Shown: in pieces, positions 49,401 to 56,128 of the stretch | Numbering within the stretch: the stretch's first letter is position 1 | Layout: each line of letters starts with the position of its first letter | Source of the DNA: Trueperella bialowiezensis | GTDB lineage: Bacteria; Actinomycetota; Actinomycetes; Actinomycetales; Actinomycetaceae | Assembly (NCBI RefSeq): GCF_900637955.1 | Contig: NZ_LR134476.1 | Location: 1,612,001 to 1,676,000, forward strand | Direction: 5' to 3' | Length of the DNA stretch: 64,000 nt | Notes under the pieces: model-generated | What the model was told of the DNA's origin: nothing | The model's database searches: none | Seen by the model: only the letters and a program-made list of their open reading frames with translations | Translations under genes and position numbers: made by a program

Positions 49401-49530
49401 GGCAATCGAGCGCTCGGATGCTGCGATGAAGTCTGGCGACTGGGCCGAGTACGGCAAGGCGCAAGACGCGCTGTCTGATGCGATTGATCGGGCGGTTGCT
49501 GCGCGGCAGGAGATCGACTCGACCACCTAA
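46438..49530 (+). CDS. UPF0182 family large membrane protein
   Basis: This 1030-aa protein starts at TTG 46438, where GAGGAGAGG lies 7 nt upstream; the frame continues to 46357 without a ribosome site. Seven N-terminal helices (to about residue 320) include WFEQIGAVRVFWTQYG. A large outer domain with conserved YPYSARETLSEATTDS-like and WDADDPIINAWKSIFPG segments follows. The C-terminal 150 residues are an Ala/Pro/Thr/Glu linker and a charged helix. The family is widespread in actinobacteria and unexplained. The end overlaps the next convergent gene by 4 bp. Confidence 0.92.
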   Translation: MTDQTTTTGRPESERSLLGGAFLPTLLVLGLLVFGIVVFANFWTELKWFEQIGAVRVFWTQYGASIALGTIGFLIVAGVVALNLRIALGKVKPKDPGNVINLDSQTTDYRNTLLSKKWLTYGVVPAVVGLLFGTSLSGSWRTFLLWFNGSSFGTADPEYGLDVSFYVFALPAIHAIMGFLLSLLVLSLLAAGVAYWMTGDMGFDQRGFKVSKKAQRHFGILLALGALIVAINHWLSRYDLLLGNQQRFSGASYTDINASKPGLTILAIVIAIVAILFIVAAVRQMWKPALVGIAATVATALVVSWLYPALMQNFKVNPNAAELESTYIQRNIDATRVAYDMADVKTMQYEARTDVEPGQLRKDSETAAQIRLLDPNIVDPSFNQLQQNRQYYQFLEPLTVDRYEIDGQTRDTVIAVRELNLDGLDAERRSWVNDHTVYTHGFGVAAAYGNTMTDRGDPKFWEAGIPSVGEIGEYEPRVYFGQQSPNYSIVGAPEGSDPWELDYPDDAAPNGQVMNTYTGNGGPSVGNVFSRLMFAIRMGSTELFFSDRVTSESQILFDRDPHQRVRKVAPYLTLDTKAVPAAVDMDGDPNTPKQLVWIIDAYTTSNNYPYSARETLSEATTDSTTMGATGMNRPEQINYIRNSVKAIVNAYDGSVTLYQWDADDPIINAWKSIFPGQITPLEEMPGDLIAHVRYPEDLFKVQRTLLARYHVTDAKSFYSGGDFWQVPLEPTMPAGPTTPKQPPYYLTLKMPGETETNFSLTTSYIPGGTTNRNVMTGFLAASGDAGNEDGVKAESYGRLNLLELPRDLTVPGPGQAENTMLTNPKVSTDLNLLRQGGTEIMEGNLLSLPIGDGLLYVQPIYVQATSGTRYPTLQYVLTLFGDNVGFAPTLDESLDQVFGGDSGVSAGDAEVVGEKEAPVEGGTVDPNLADPEAAPDGGATPGAPPTDAPTTEAPAPDEPTSSPATPPVPPAAGSPQERLDTALQDAKAAIERSDAAMKSGDWAEYGKAQDALSDAIDRAVAARQEIDSTT

Positions 49531-50120
49531 ATGGTGAAAGAGTCAATCGCCGTGCCATAGATGGTTAGTGATCGTCCGTCGGAGGTGTCGAGTGTGCGCT
49601 GTGTAGCTTCTTTAGACAAGCGCACAGTTGCCAAGGGGTTAATCGTGCTCCACTGATTCGCCCATATTCGAAGCTTCCAAAGATTGAAACTTCCGGCTTC
49701 GACGGAGGAGTCATCATCGCGCTGAAAAACTGCAACGATGGAAAGATCGCTTCGCTTGCTGTGCCACGTCGCAGTCTCGCCGTCGTGTCCTACGCGTAAC
49801 AGGGAGTGAAAGAAGGTAACGAGGCTTTGGTGATCGTCGTCGGATAAATCGACTGGAACGGACCGCCGTGACCCCGTTCTTAAAGTCACGTGCGAACGCG
49901 AAATCTCGATGGCTTCCCCAATCGTGGCTCGTGCAGCTAAACGCGCTGCACCAAGCTGGACCGAGTCTCGTCGACCAGCGAAGACCTCGTTGAGTGCGTC
50001 CACAAAGGCGCGAAACTCAGCAGCCGTTGCACAAACGACGTAGTGGTGACTTATGGCATCCGACCAGAAATCCTGCTCGACCTCGAAAAGAACCTTGTCT
50101 TCCGTGTCATGCCTCCACAC
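49527..50120 (-). CDS. Orphan protein, possible 3' part of a split gene
   Basis: This is 197 aa if GTG 50120 is the start (no ribosome site seen). The frame is open for 14 more codons upstream (LGSTELPEPQLTFS) to a TAG at 50163, beyond which another gene continues in the same frame. Visible features are a mixed alpha/beta composition with many Trp, Asp and Ser, for example WSDAISHHYVVCATAAEFRAFVDALNEVF and NLWKLRIWANQWSTINP. No family is recognised. It could be the downstream half of a gene broken by the TAG, or a separate gene. Confidence 0.55.
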   Translation of the reverse strand: MWRHDTEDKVLFEVEQDFWSDAISHHYVVCATAAEFRAFVDALNEVFAGRRDSVQLGAARLAARATIGEAIEISRSHVTLRTGSRRSVPVDLSDDDHQSLVTFFHSLLRVGHDGETATWHSKRSDLSIVAVFQRDDDSSVEAGSFNLWKLRIWANQWSTINPLATVRLSKEATQRTLDTSDGRSLTIYGTAIDSFTI

Positions 50121-50162
50121 ACTGAATGTGAGCTGGGGTTCCGGCAGCTCGGTCGAACCCAG

Positions 50163-50477
50163 CTACGCGTAATTTTTCGGGTATCCTGCAACGCCACAAA
50201 CCCCTTCGGTCAGGCCGATGCGCCCGCGTTCTGCATCAAGGACCATCGACTGAAGGTCAGAAATCAGTGTTTTCCAGTAGACGTCCAAAATATCGTCGGA
50301 CACGACCCAACTTCCCTGAGCGGAATCCACACAGTACAGCCGGAACATCGTAGTCTCGCCGCTCGGATCCACTCGCCCGGCCGAAACACTTAAAAACGTA
50401 TCATTCATCCCAGGATCCTCGCCCCCAAATAACCATGCTAGAGGTTCGCTTACCTCTATATACGGTTGTAATGACAT
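50163..50477 (-). CDS. Orphan small protein, possible 5' part of a split gene
   Basis: This 104-aa protein starts MSLQPYIEVSEPLAWLFGG, contains FRLYCVDSAQGSWVVSDDILDVYWKTL, and ends GVCGVAGYPKNYA before TAG. It is acidic and aromatic-rich, like many polymorphic-toxin immunity proteins, but I recognise no family. The same reading frame continues past the TAG into the next entry without another stop, which suggests one ancestral gene of about 315 codons. Confidence 0.5.
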   Translation of the reverse strand: MSLQPYIEVSEPLAWLFGGEDPGMNDTFLSVSAGRVDPSGETTMFRLYCVDSAQGSWVVSDDILDVYWKTLISDLQSMVLDAERGRIGLTEGVCGVAGYPKNYA

Positions 50478-50640
50478 TTTGTACTGTCGCTACGGAGATA
50501 TTATTTCTGACGTAAACAATACTTCGGTTTTTGGTGTCGAGATATTACGTGCCGTTTTTCAGCGCATCCTGGACATCGAGGCGAGTGGATATTGCGTTGA
50601 GCCATCGCCAGGTTGGTTATCTGCTTTGGCTTCATTTCCG

Positions 50641-50991
50641 TCACGGGCGTGGGGGCACGTTTGGGTTGGGGTAGACGGTGTGGTTGTTGGTGATGTCGAT
50701 GATTTCGTCGGGGAAGTCTCGGTAATCGATGGAGACGTATTCGTTGTAGCGGCGAGGTCCGTCGGTGATGATTTCGAGGATTTCGAAGTCGACGCTGATG
50801 AATTCGTCATATCTGGGGTCGGTTTCATCGATGTCGAGTTCACCAGCGTTTTCACTGTCGTAAGTAGTGTCAAATCGAGCAATGTAGGAGTCTTCGCCAT
50901 GCCAGGTGAGGCGGTATCGCGAATTCCAGTTTTGAGATGCATAGTGGTCAACTGCTGCTGCTTGTTCCCATTCAATGTCGTGGTATATCAC
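50641..50991 (-). CDS. Small acidic immunity-like protein
   Basis: This 116-aa protein starts at GTG 50991. It is very acidic and Tyr/Asp-rich (RFDTTYDSENAGELDIDETDPRYDEF within), beginning IYHDIEWEQAAAVDHYAS. The start lies 4 bp after the stop of a short toxin-like tail (50996-51073), the spacing of a toxin-immunity pair. The family is unrecognised; the immunity role is inference from composition and context. Confidence 0.5.
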   Translation of the reverse strand: MIYHDIEWEQAAAVDHYASQNWNSRYRLTWHGEDSYIARFDTTYDSENAGELDIDETDPRYDEFISVDFEILEIITDGPRRYNEYVSIDYRDFPDEIIDITNNHTVYPNPNVPPRP

Positions 50992-50995
50992 GGGT

Positions 50996-51073
50996 TTACA
51001 CTTTCATTTTGATTTCGGCTGCGTGTTCTGGGATGAGGCCATTGTTGTAATGGTAACTGTTTTGGGTGGTGTG
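50996..51073 (-). pseudogene. Remnant of a toxin-like C-terminus
   Basis: Between two stops (TAG 51074-51076 and TAA 50996-50998) the minus strand encodes 25 residues including NSYHYNNGLIPEHAAEIKM. This reads like the very end of a secreted polymorphic toxin module rather than random sequence. The rest of the gene is missing; upstream bases to 51130 show no continuation in any frame. Too short for certainty. Confidence 0.35.
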
Positions 51074-51130
51074 CTACGGCAAACTCGATGGGCGCAGATA
51101 ATTGTCGGCGGGCTTTCGTAAAGTGGAAAT

Positions 51131-51646
51131 ATGTCAACAACTATTGACGTCTATCCAACGACGAGTTTCTTTCCACTGGTGGAGCACACACGTGCCCGAA
51201 CGCAACAGCTATTTCAGCAGCTTCTTAACCTCTACGGGATCGGGTCAACGATCGAAGTTAAGGCGTTCTATCCCGCTAAAAATCCTGAAGATGATGTACG
51301 TTACGTCGCCAAGGACGTCGTGTGGGAGGTAGGCATGGAACTTGGGTTTTCATACTGGATCAATGGCGAATGGGACTCTAGTTCGTGGCCACGTTGTGTG
51401 CCGGTGGAAGCCGACGATCTGATTTCTGAAGAGGATCTGGTCTACTCGTTCTGCTCAAAGCCAGAACATCTTGGCCAGTGGGCAATCGTAGAAGAATTTG
51501 AAGATGTTCTTCCTGCTGAACAGCTCGCTAAAATCCTTGCTCAGGACCATTACTGGTATGAGTACCGCAACGCTACGCCCGTCGTCGCCACTCCACGCCG
51601 GCAATCACGACGCCAAGCAAAGCCACCGCACCTAGTACGAGGCTGA
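51131..51646 (+). CDS. Orphan acidic protein, immunity-like
   Basis: This 171-aa protein starts at ATG 51131 with GTGGAAAT just upstream. The sequence STTIDVYPTTSFFPLVEHTRARTQQLFQQLLNLYG, then WEVGMELGFSYWINGEWDSSSWPRCVPV, looks like a compact alpha/beta domain rich in Trp, Glu and Asp. No family is recognised. The last 25 codons overlap antisense with the end of the MFS gene and are basic and unlike the rest, so the original stop may have been lost. Confidence 0.5.
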   Translation: MSTTIDVYPTTSFFPLVEHTRARTQQLFQQLLNLYGIGSTIEVKAFYPAKNPEDDVRYVAKDVVWEVGMELGFSYWINGEWDSSSWPRCVPVEADDLISEEDLVYSFCSKPEHLGQWAIVEEFEDVLPAEQLAKILAQDHYWYEYRNATPVVATPRRQSRRQAKPPHLVRG

Positions 51647-52775
51647 CGGACGCCAAACCAATCTTCGCGCCCACAATCCCCGCGAGGGGATACGCCACAA
51701 GATAGCAGGCGTGCGAGAGCGAAAACTGTGCAGCGTAGACAGCCGGCCGGTCCTTCTCGACGCTAGCACGCCGCAAAAGCCGAGCAGAAGGGGTGAGCAC
51801 CAGCGACGTTGCCGTCCCCAAAATACCCCACAGGGCAAGCAGAGCGACCCACTGCAGAGCACCTGGCGAAAGCTGAATAGCTCCAGCGCCCAAAACGAGC
51901 AGCGCGGGTAGTGCGAGACACCCGGCGAGCATCACCTGACGATCATCCCTCACAGTCAAAACCTTCGGCAGGGTCAACGCAACGATCATCGAACCGGCAC
52001 CGTTGACAGCCAACAAAATGGCGACCTCGGACTCCGAACGCTGAAGGTGATCCATCGTCAACACGGCAGTATTCACGATCACCATGGCGATCGGCGCGGA
52101 CACTGCGAGATTCGCGCCCATCAAACCGCGCAAATCCGGTGTGCGCCAAAAGATCCGAACCCCACGAGTCACGCGTTCAAGGAACGGCGACTCACTTTCC
52201 GTTTCAATCTGCGGGAACCGCGCCGACATCACAAGTGCCGCCGAGCCAAGGAAACCAACAACAGTGCCGATGAAAAGATTGTTATAGCTGGTCACCGATA
52301 GGAGAGCGGCAGCAAGTGCAGGGCTTGCCAGAGCTTCCAAATCGTAGGCTAGCCGAGACAGCGAAAGAGCCTGCGTGTAATCCTCCTCTTGCGGAAGGAT
52401 CGACGGAATCACAGCCTGGAACGTGGGAGTGAACGTTGCTGACGCCGATTGAAGAACGAAAATGAGAGCGTAGATATGCCAAGCTTCCGTGACGAACGGC
52501 AACGCGAGCGCGGTGGCAGCACGGAGGAGGTCCGCTACAACCAGCACCGTTCGCCGGGGCAACTTGGAAGTTAGAGCCGCTGCAACCGGCGAGACGAAAA
52601 CGTAAGCGAGCATCTTGATCGTCATCGCCATCCCGAGCACTGCACCGCCGTCAGATCCGGCGATGTCGTAGGCGAGGAGCCCGAGTGCGACTGTGAGTAG
52701 CCCGGTCCCTATAAGCGCGATCACCTGCGCGGCGAACAGTTTTGCGTACGTTCGATCTTGAAGAACGTGGAGCAT
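51573..52775 (-). CDS. MFS efflux transporter, ArsR-linked
   Basis: This 400-aa protein has about 12 membrane helices in two halves. The N-terminus reads VLQDRTYAKLFAAQVIALIGTGLLTVALGLLAYDIAG, as in the MFS_3/NreB-type exporters. The loop between helices 2 and 3 has SKLPRRTVLVVADLLRA. It starts 5 bp after the arsR-like gene, so they form one operon. Metal or drug export under control of that regulator is the simplest reading; substrate is uncertain. Confidence 0.85.
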   Translation of the reverse strand: MLHVLQDRTYAKLFAAQVIALIGTGLLTVALGLLAYDIAGSDGGAVLGMAMTIKMLAYVFVSPVAAALTSKLPRRTVLVVADLLRAATALALPFVTEAWHIYALIFVLQSASATFTPTFQAVIPSILPQEEDYTQALSLSRLAYDLEALASPALAAALLSVTSYNNLFIGTVVGFLGSAALVMSARFPQIETESESPFLERVTRGVRIFWRTPDLRGLMGANLAVSAPIAMVIVNTAVLTMDHLQRSESEVAILLAVNGAGSMIVALTLPKVLTVRDDRQVMLAGCLALPALLVLGAGAIQLSPGALQWVALLALWGILGTATSLVLTPSARLLRRASVEKDRPAVYAAQFSLSHACYLVAYPLAGIVGAKIGLASVSLVLGAVALLGVVIAGVEWRRRA

Positions 52776-52780
52776 GAATG

Positions 52781-53149
52781 TTACCTCGCAGATTCAGACC
52801 GGTGGTGCGGTGGAAACCCTCCATAGACGGCGTGTTCAGCCTGCTTGAGCGCTTCTTCTACGAGGTATATTCCGTGCTCGTCGGCAAGGCGGTAGAGCAC
52901 GCTTGTGCCATCTTGGCGCGTGGTTACCATCCGTGCCATGCGAAGCCGCGCCAGGTGTTTGGAAACCCCAGAAGGTTTCTTACCTACTATCTCCGACAGC
53001 CTGTTGACGGACAACTCGACGTGCTTGCGAAGAGCAAGAATAATACGTATCCGAGTTGGATCCGACAAAATGGCGAACACTTCGGCCGCTAGCTCTACGT
53101 TATCGGAGGATGGCGAAAACTCCTCATGAATCTGACTATCTGAGTGCAT
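52781..53149 (-). CDS. ArsR/SmtB-family metal-sensing repressor
   Basis: This 122-aa repressor starts at ATG 53149; in-frame upstream codons run into unrelated sequence. Winged helix: AEVFAILSDPTRIRIILALRKHVELSVNRLSEIVGKKPSGVSKHLARLR. Helix 5 has Asp90-x-His92-x10-Gln103-x2-His106, which is the alpha-5 metal site of CzrA/NmtR-type sensors with one of four ligands changed to Gln. Extra His at residues 2, 8, 115 and 116 recall Ni/Co sensors. There is no alpha-3 CxC arsenic motif. It precedes the MFS gene and has a dyad over its own start codon. Confidence 0.88.
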   Translation of the reverse strand: MHSDSQIHEEFSPSSDNVELAAEVFAILSDPTRIRIILALRKHVELSVNRLSEIVGKKPSGVSKHLARLRMARMVTTRQDGTSVLYRLADEHGIYLVEEALKQAEHAVYGGFPPHHRSESAR

Positions 53150-53157
53150 AGTCAGAT
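53130..53157. promoter_or_regulatory. Operator-like inverted repeat over the arsR start
   Basis: Perfect 10-bp arms ATCTGACTAT (53130-53139) and ATAGTCAGAT (53148-53157) with an 8-bp spacer span the ArsR ATG. ArsR-family dimers bind such imperfect or perfect dyads at their own promoters, so self-repression is likely. Confidence 0.7.
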
Positions 53158-53227
53158 AATAGCGCTTGCGGCACAGGTGAGCAAATGATCTCAGTGCGAG
53201 TGCTAGGGAAAGGTGTAGCGAGGCACG

Positions 53228-53245
53228 TCCGCATAAGACATGACC
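53228..53245 (+). repeat. Copy 1 of TCCGCRTAAGACATGACC motif
   Basis: TCCGCATAAGACATGACC. The same 18-mer with one change (TCCGCG...) is at 56128-56145, and its reverse complement in degraded form at 56190-56204. It is located in the gap between arsR and the following gene. Possible mobile-element end. Confidence 0.5.
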
Positions 53246-53270
53246 AGACGCAAAGCCGTACCCTAAAACC

Positions 53271-53636
53271 ATGAATTCGAACCGTTATCTCATGGATTAC
53301 GACTGGCTGTGGGACAAGCCGCCGCGCAACGACGGCTCGCTTGCCACGGTTCGGCTCACCGTGTCCGGCTCAAACGCGCGCGACGCCGTCGACGCATGGC
53401 TCGCACAGCTGCCCGCCGATGAGAACGGAATCCGAGGAAGGGGCGGCTGGGTGCTCACCGAAGTTCCGTCCGGTAACGACGCCGAAACCGTCGTCCTCGA
53501 CATCACCTCCGGCGGAGAGGACGTCGCCGACGGAATCTACTGGGGAACCGAAGAAGCCTACGAAGCGCTGAACCCCGCCGGCGTTACCCTCGAATGGGAG
53601 AACCTACCGCGGAAGAAAACGCGCAGGCGCGGCTAG
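53271..53636 (+). CDS. Hypothetical protein
   Basis: This 121-aa protein starts MNSNRYLMDYDWLWDKPPRNDGSLATVRLTVSG and carries an alternating-hydrophobicity middle (GGWVLTEVPSGNDAETVVLDITSG), ending in a basic KKTRRRG. No domain is recognised. Codon use looks like its neighbours. It converges with sulP, whose stop lies 13 bp away. Confidence 0.65.
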   Translation: MNSNRYLMDYDWLWDKPPRNDGSLATVRLTVSGSNARDAVDAWLAQLPADENGIRGRGGWVLTEVPSGNDAETVVLDITSGGEDVADGIYWGTEEAYEALNPAGVTLEWENLPRKKTRRRG

Positions 53637-53648
53637 CGCACTGGCTCG

Positions 53649-55460
53649 TTAGCTTTTCGACGACGTCGACCTTCGCGGACGTTTAAACCTTCGGCGCTGG
53701 ATTTGCCGCAGCTGTTTCACACGTTCGCGTAAGCGGTCGACGTGGATACGACGCTTTCTGGGTGCCGCCTTCGCAGGCTTGTCCGCACCTGACTTTGCCG
53801 CTTCGCGCTCCGCCTCCCGTTCCGCCTCCTTCGCTGCGATCTCCTCGGCGATGATTCGCTCGGCGGCCGCCACGGCGTCGTCCATATCGTCAAAGAAGCG
53901 GTCGGCCCCTCCCATCGCCGCTCCAAGACCAAGGCGTTCAGTGAGCGCCTCGTGAGAAGTGCGCAACCCGACGAGAAGCACGTTATTGTCCGCACGGCGC
54001 AAAGTGGTAACAATGTCGGTCAGCGCCTTCGCGCCCGTCGCGTCCATAACGCCCACGCGGGAGAGCCTAATGATAACGACGCGGACGTCGTCGAGACTCG
54101 TGATCTCTTCCTCGATCCTGTCGGCCACGCCGAAGAACATTGCGCCGTCGATGCGTAGCACGCGGATCTTATTGTTTTTCGTTGGATATTCGCGATGCAC
54201 GCCCGAGGAACGCGCGAAGTGGCGCAACATGAGCACGCCCGCAACCAGCACGCCGATCGCGATTGCGACGATGAGGTCGAACACGAGCGTGATGATCACG
54301 GTGAGGATGAAGACGACGGCGTCGGAACGAGTGGAGCGCAAAATCTGCTTGGTCGCTTTCACGGGAACCATGCGCGCCGACGTGACGAAAAGAATGCCCG
54401 CTAGTGCTGCCATCGGAATTTGCCGGACAACGTCCGAGAGCGAATAGACCACAACGAGTAGCAGGAGCGAGTGGATGACCGGGGACAGGCGCGAGCGCCC
54501 GCCCGATCGAATGTTGACTGCCGTGCGTACGATTGCGCCCGTGGCTGGCATACCGCCGAACACTCCGGCGGCGAAGTTGGCGGCACCTTGCCCGAATAGT
54601 TCGCGGTCTGGATTGTAGGTGCCGCCTTCAACCATTCCTGAGGCCACGCGAGCTGACAGCAAAGATTCAATCCCAGCGAGGAAAGCCACCGAAATAGCGC
54701 CCGGCAAGAGCGCAACGAACAGATCCGGGGAGACCGCAGGCAGGTGCGGAGCAGGCAACGAGTCCGGAATTTCGCCGATCAACGGCACGTTTGTGTTCGT
54801 CACGACGACGACCACCGACACCACAGCCAGCGCCGCAAGCGATCCTGGGAACGACGGATGGATGGAATCGAAAACGACGATGAGGAGCACCGTGCCTAGC
54901 GCGACGGCGAGCGGAATGAACGCCTGCGGGTAGGGCGCGTTTACCACGGCCCATCCGGCAGTGATTAAGGTGTTGCCGCCGGCAGCGACGTCGACACCAA
55001 GCGCATTTGGTACCTGCTGCAAGAAAAGAATGAGCGCAATTCCGAGTGTGAAGCCCTCAATGACTGGCCATGGAATGAGAGAAATGATGCGGCCAAGGCC
55101 AAGAAGTGCAGCCGCAAATAAAATGAGCGCGGCCATAATTGAAAGCAGGGGAACTGCGTGCAGGCCGTGCGTTGCTACCAGTGGTGCGAGGATGACGACC
55201 ATAGCGCCCGTCGGCCCCGACACTTGGAAACGTGACCCGCCAAAAATAGCACCGACTAAGCCCGCAACAATGGCCGTGATAAGGCCCGCGGCGGCACCAA
55301 CCCCAGACGCCGCGCCGAATGCGAGCGCAAGGGGAAGGGCCACAATCCCGGTAGTGATTCCGGCGAGGATATCGCCCTTCCAATGCCGCTTAACTTCTTC
55401 AAGATCCTGCTTCTGCGGTAACAGAGACTTAACGTGCGATAACGCTTTCAATCTTTCCAT
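53649..55460 (-). CDS. SulP-family anion transporter with STAS domain
   Basis: This 603-aa protein has 10-14 membrane helices from about residue 30 to 430, with the SulP signature region GDILAGITTGIVALPLALAFG and GSRFQVSGPTGAMVVILAPLV. A C-terminal STAS domain (VLRIDGAMFFGVADRIEEEI ... VGVMDATGAKAL) follows, then a Glu/Lys/Arg-rich coiled tail. Family members carry sulfate, bicarbonate or dicarboxylates; no carbonic anhydrase is fused here, so the substrate is open. Confidence 0.93.
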   Translation of the reverse strand: MERLKALSHVKSLLPQKQDLEEVKRHWKGDILAGITTGIVALPLALAFGAASGVGAAAGLITAIVAGLVGAIFGGSRFQVSGPTGAMVVILAPLVATHGLHAVPLLSIMAALILFAAALLGLGRIISLIPWPVIEGFTLGIALILFLQQVPNALGVDVAAGGNTLITAGWAVVNAPYPQAFIPLAVALGTVLLIVVFDSIHPSFPGSLAALAVVSVVVVVTNTNVPLIGEIPDSLPAPHLPAVSPDLFVALLPGAISVAFLAGIESLLSARVASGMVEGGTYNPDRELFGQGAANFAAGVFGGMPATGAIVRTAVNIRSGGRSRLSPVIHSLLLLVVVYSLSDVVRQIPMAALAGILFVTSARMVPVKATKQILRSTRSDAVVFILTVIITLVFDLIVAIAIGVLVAGVLMLRHFARSSGVHREYPTKNNKIRVLRIDGAMFFGVADRIEEEITSLDDVRVVIIRLSRVGVMDATGAKALTDIVTTLRRADNNVLLVGLRTSHEALTERLGLGAAMGGADRFFDDMDDAVAAAERIIAEEIAAKEAEREAEREAAKSGADKPAKAAPRKRRIHVDRLRERVKQLRQIQRRRFKRPRRSTSSKS

Positions 55461-55489
55461 TTCTCTAGAATCGGCTAGTCAACGGGCGT

Positions 55490-55537
55490 CACACGCCAGC
55501 GGGCGCTACTTTGGTAGGCAACGCGCGTTGGCGTGTG
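55490..55537. promoter_or_regulatory. Inverted repeat upstream of sulP
   Basis: CACACGCCAGCG (55490-55501) pairs with CGTTGGCGTGTG (55526-55537), 12 bp with one G-T wobble and a 24-nt loop, about 30-75 bp before the sulP start. It could be an operator or a leader hairpin. The rest of the 343-bp gap to the tRNA shows no gene. Confidence 0.4.
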
Positions 55538-55762
55538 CCTCACGATCAGGTAATGTGCGTTGGCCTTAGCCACGCTGAATGATGCTTTGTTAACTAGTGC
55601 CGCCTGTAAGGTATTGAAATACTCACCATAGCCGAATGGGCGAGAAATGTCTGTGACCTATTTGCTGACCTGCGGATTTAATCGCTCGGGCTGCGCGTTG
55701 TGGCCTCGGCGTTGTGTTGCGCGCGGGCGTACGGCAGGTGATTAAGCGCACCGCTGTCCGCC

Positions 55763-55791
55763 TTGAAAATCTTTCCGATCGCTCTTAAGGT
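55763..55791 (+). promoter_or_regulatory. Candidate promoter of initiator tRNA
   Basis: TTGAAA (55763-55768), 17-bp spacer, TAAGGT (55786-55791). The predicted start is near 55798, a few bases before the tRNA. The -10 box is weak. Confidence 0.45.
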
Positions 55792-55803
55792 TGTATGTGC
55801 CGA

Positions 55804-55877
55804 CGCGGGGTGGAGCAGTTCGGTAGCTCGCCGGGCTCATAACCCGGAGGTCGTAGGTTCAAATCCTGCCCCCGCCA
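55804..55877 (+). tRNA. Initiator tRNA-Met (CAT)
   Basis: A cloverleaf can be drawn: acceptor CGCGGGG with CCCCGCC, D arm GAGC/GCTC, anticodon stem CCGGG/CCCGG with anticodon CAT at 55838-55840, and T arm GTAGG-TTCAAAT-CCTGC. An unpaired first position (C1 opposite C72) and three G-C pairs next to the anticodon loop are the hallmarks of initiator tRNA. CCA is not encoded. Confidence 0.95.
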
Positions 55878-55887
55878 CTAACGAAAT

Positions 55888-55920
55888 GGCTTCCTGTTTT
55901 AAGCAACAGGAAGCCTTTTT
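55888..55920 (+). terminator. Intrinsic terminator of the tRNA
   Basis: GGCTTCCTGTT (55888-55898), loop TTAAGC, AACAGGAAGCC (55905-55915), then TTTTT. An 11-bp perfect stem with a T-run 11 bp after the tRNA. Confidence 0.9.
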
Positions 55921-56009
55921 CGATTCCGAAAGCCGCCGGCGGCATGTCTCGGGACATCGTTCCGGGGGTACACGTTCACTTCCTGGGGTACCGAATCCGG
56001 CGATTTGTC

Positions 56010-56040
56010 TACCCCGGGAACGTAACAGGTACCCCGGGAA
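56010..56040. repeat. Direct repeats TACCCCGGGAA in a gene-free stretch
   Basis: TACCCCGGGAA occurs at 56010-56020 and 56030-56040; its reverse half, CTGGGGTACC, is at 55983-55992, and the dyad ATGTCTCGGGACAT is at 55944-55957. The 312-bp stretch from the tRNA to 56189 has no credible gene; the density of short repeats suggests decayed mobile DNA. Confidence 0.4.
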
Positions 56041-56128
56041 TGCGTTGGACTGCTCCCCGTTTGTCACTTAAACCTAACCATCTGGTGGTGATGGCTCGTG
56101 TCTTCGGTGCGGGGATACCGCTTCGAAT

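Noticed and set aside
50479-51012. Plus-strand 177-codon frame opposite the small acidic gene
   Set aside because: Val/Asp-rich mirror image of the minus-strand coding sequence with no ribosome site; the minus-strand gene has the more protein-like composition.
55763-56071. Reading frames on both strands over the tRNA, including a minus-strand protein ending GAGFEPTTSGL
   Set aside because: The peptide is the well-known artefact of translating an antisense tRNA-Met. The tRNA fold and terminator explain the sequence.
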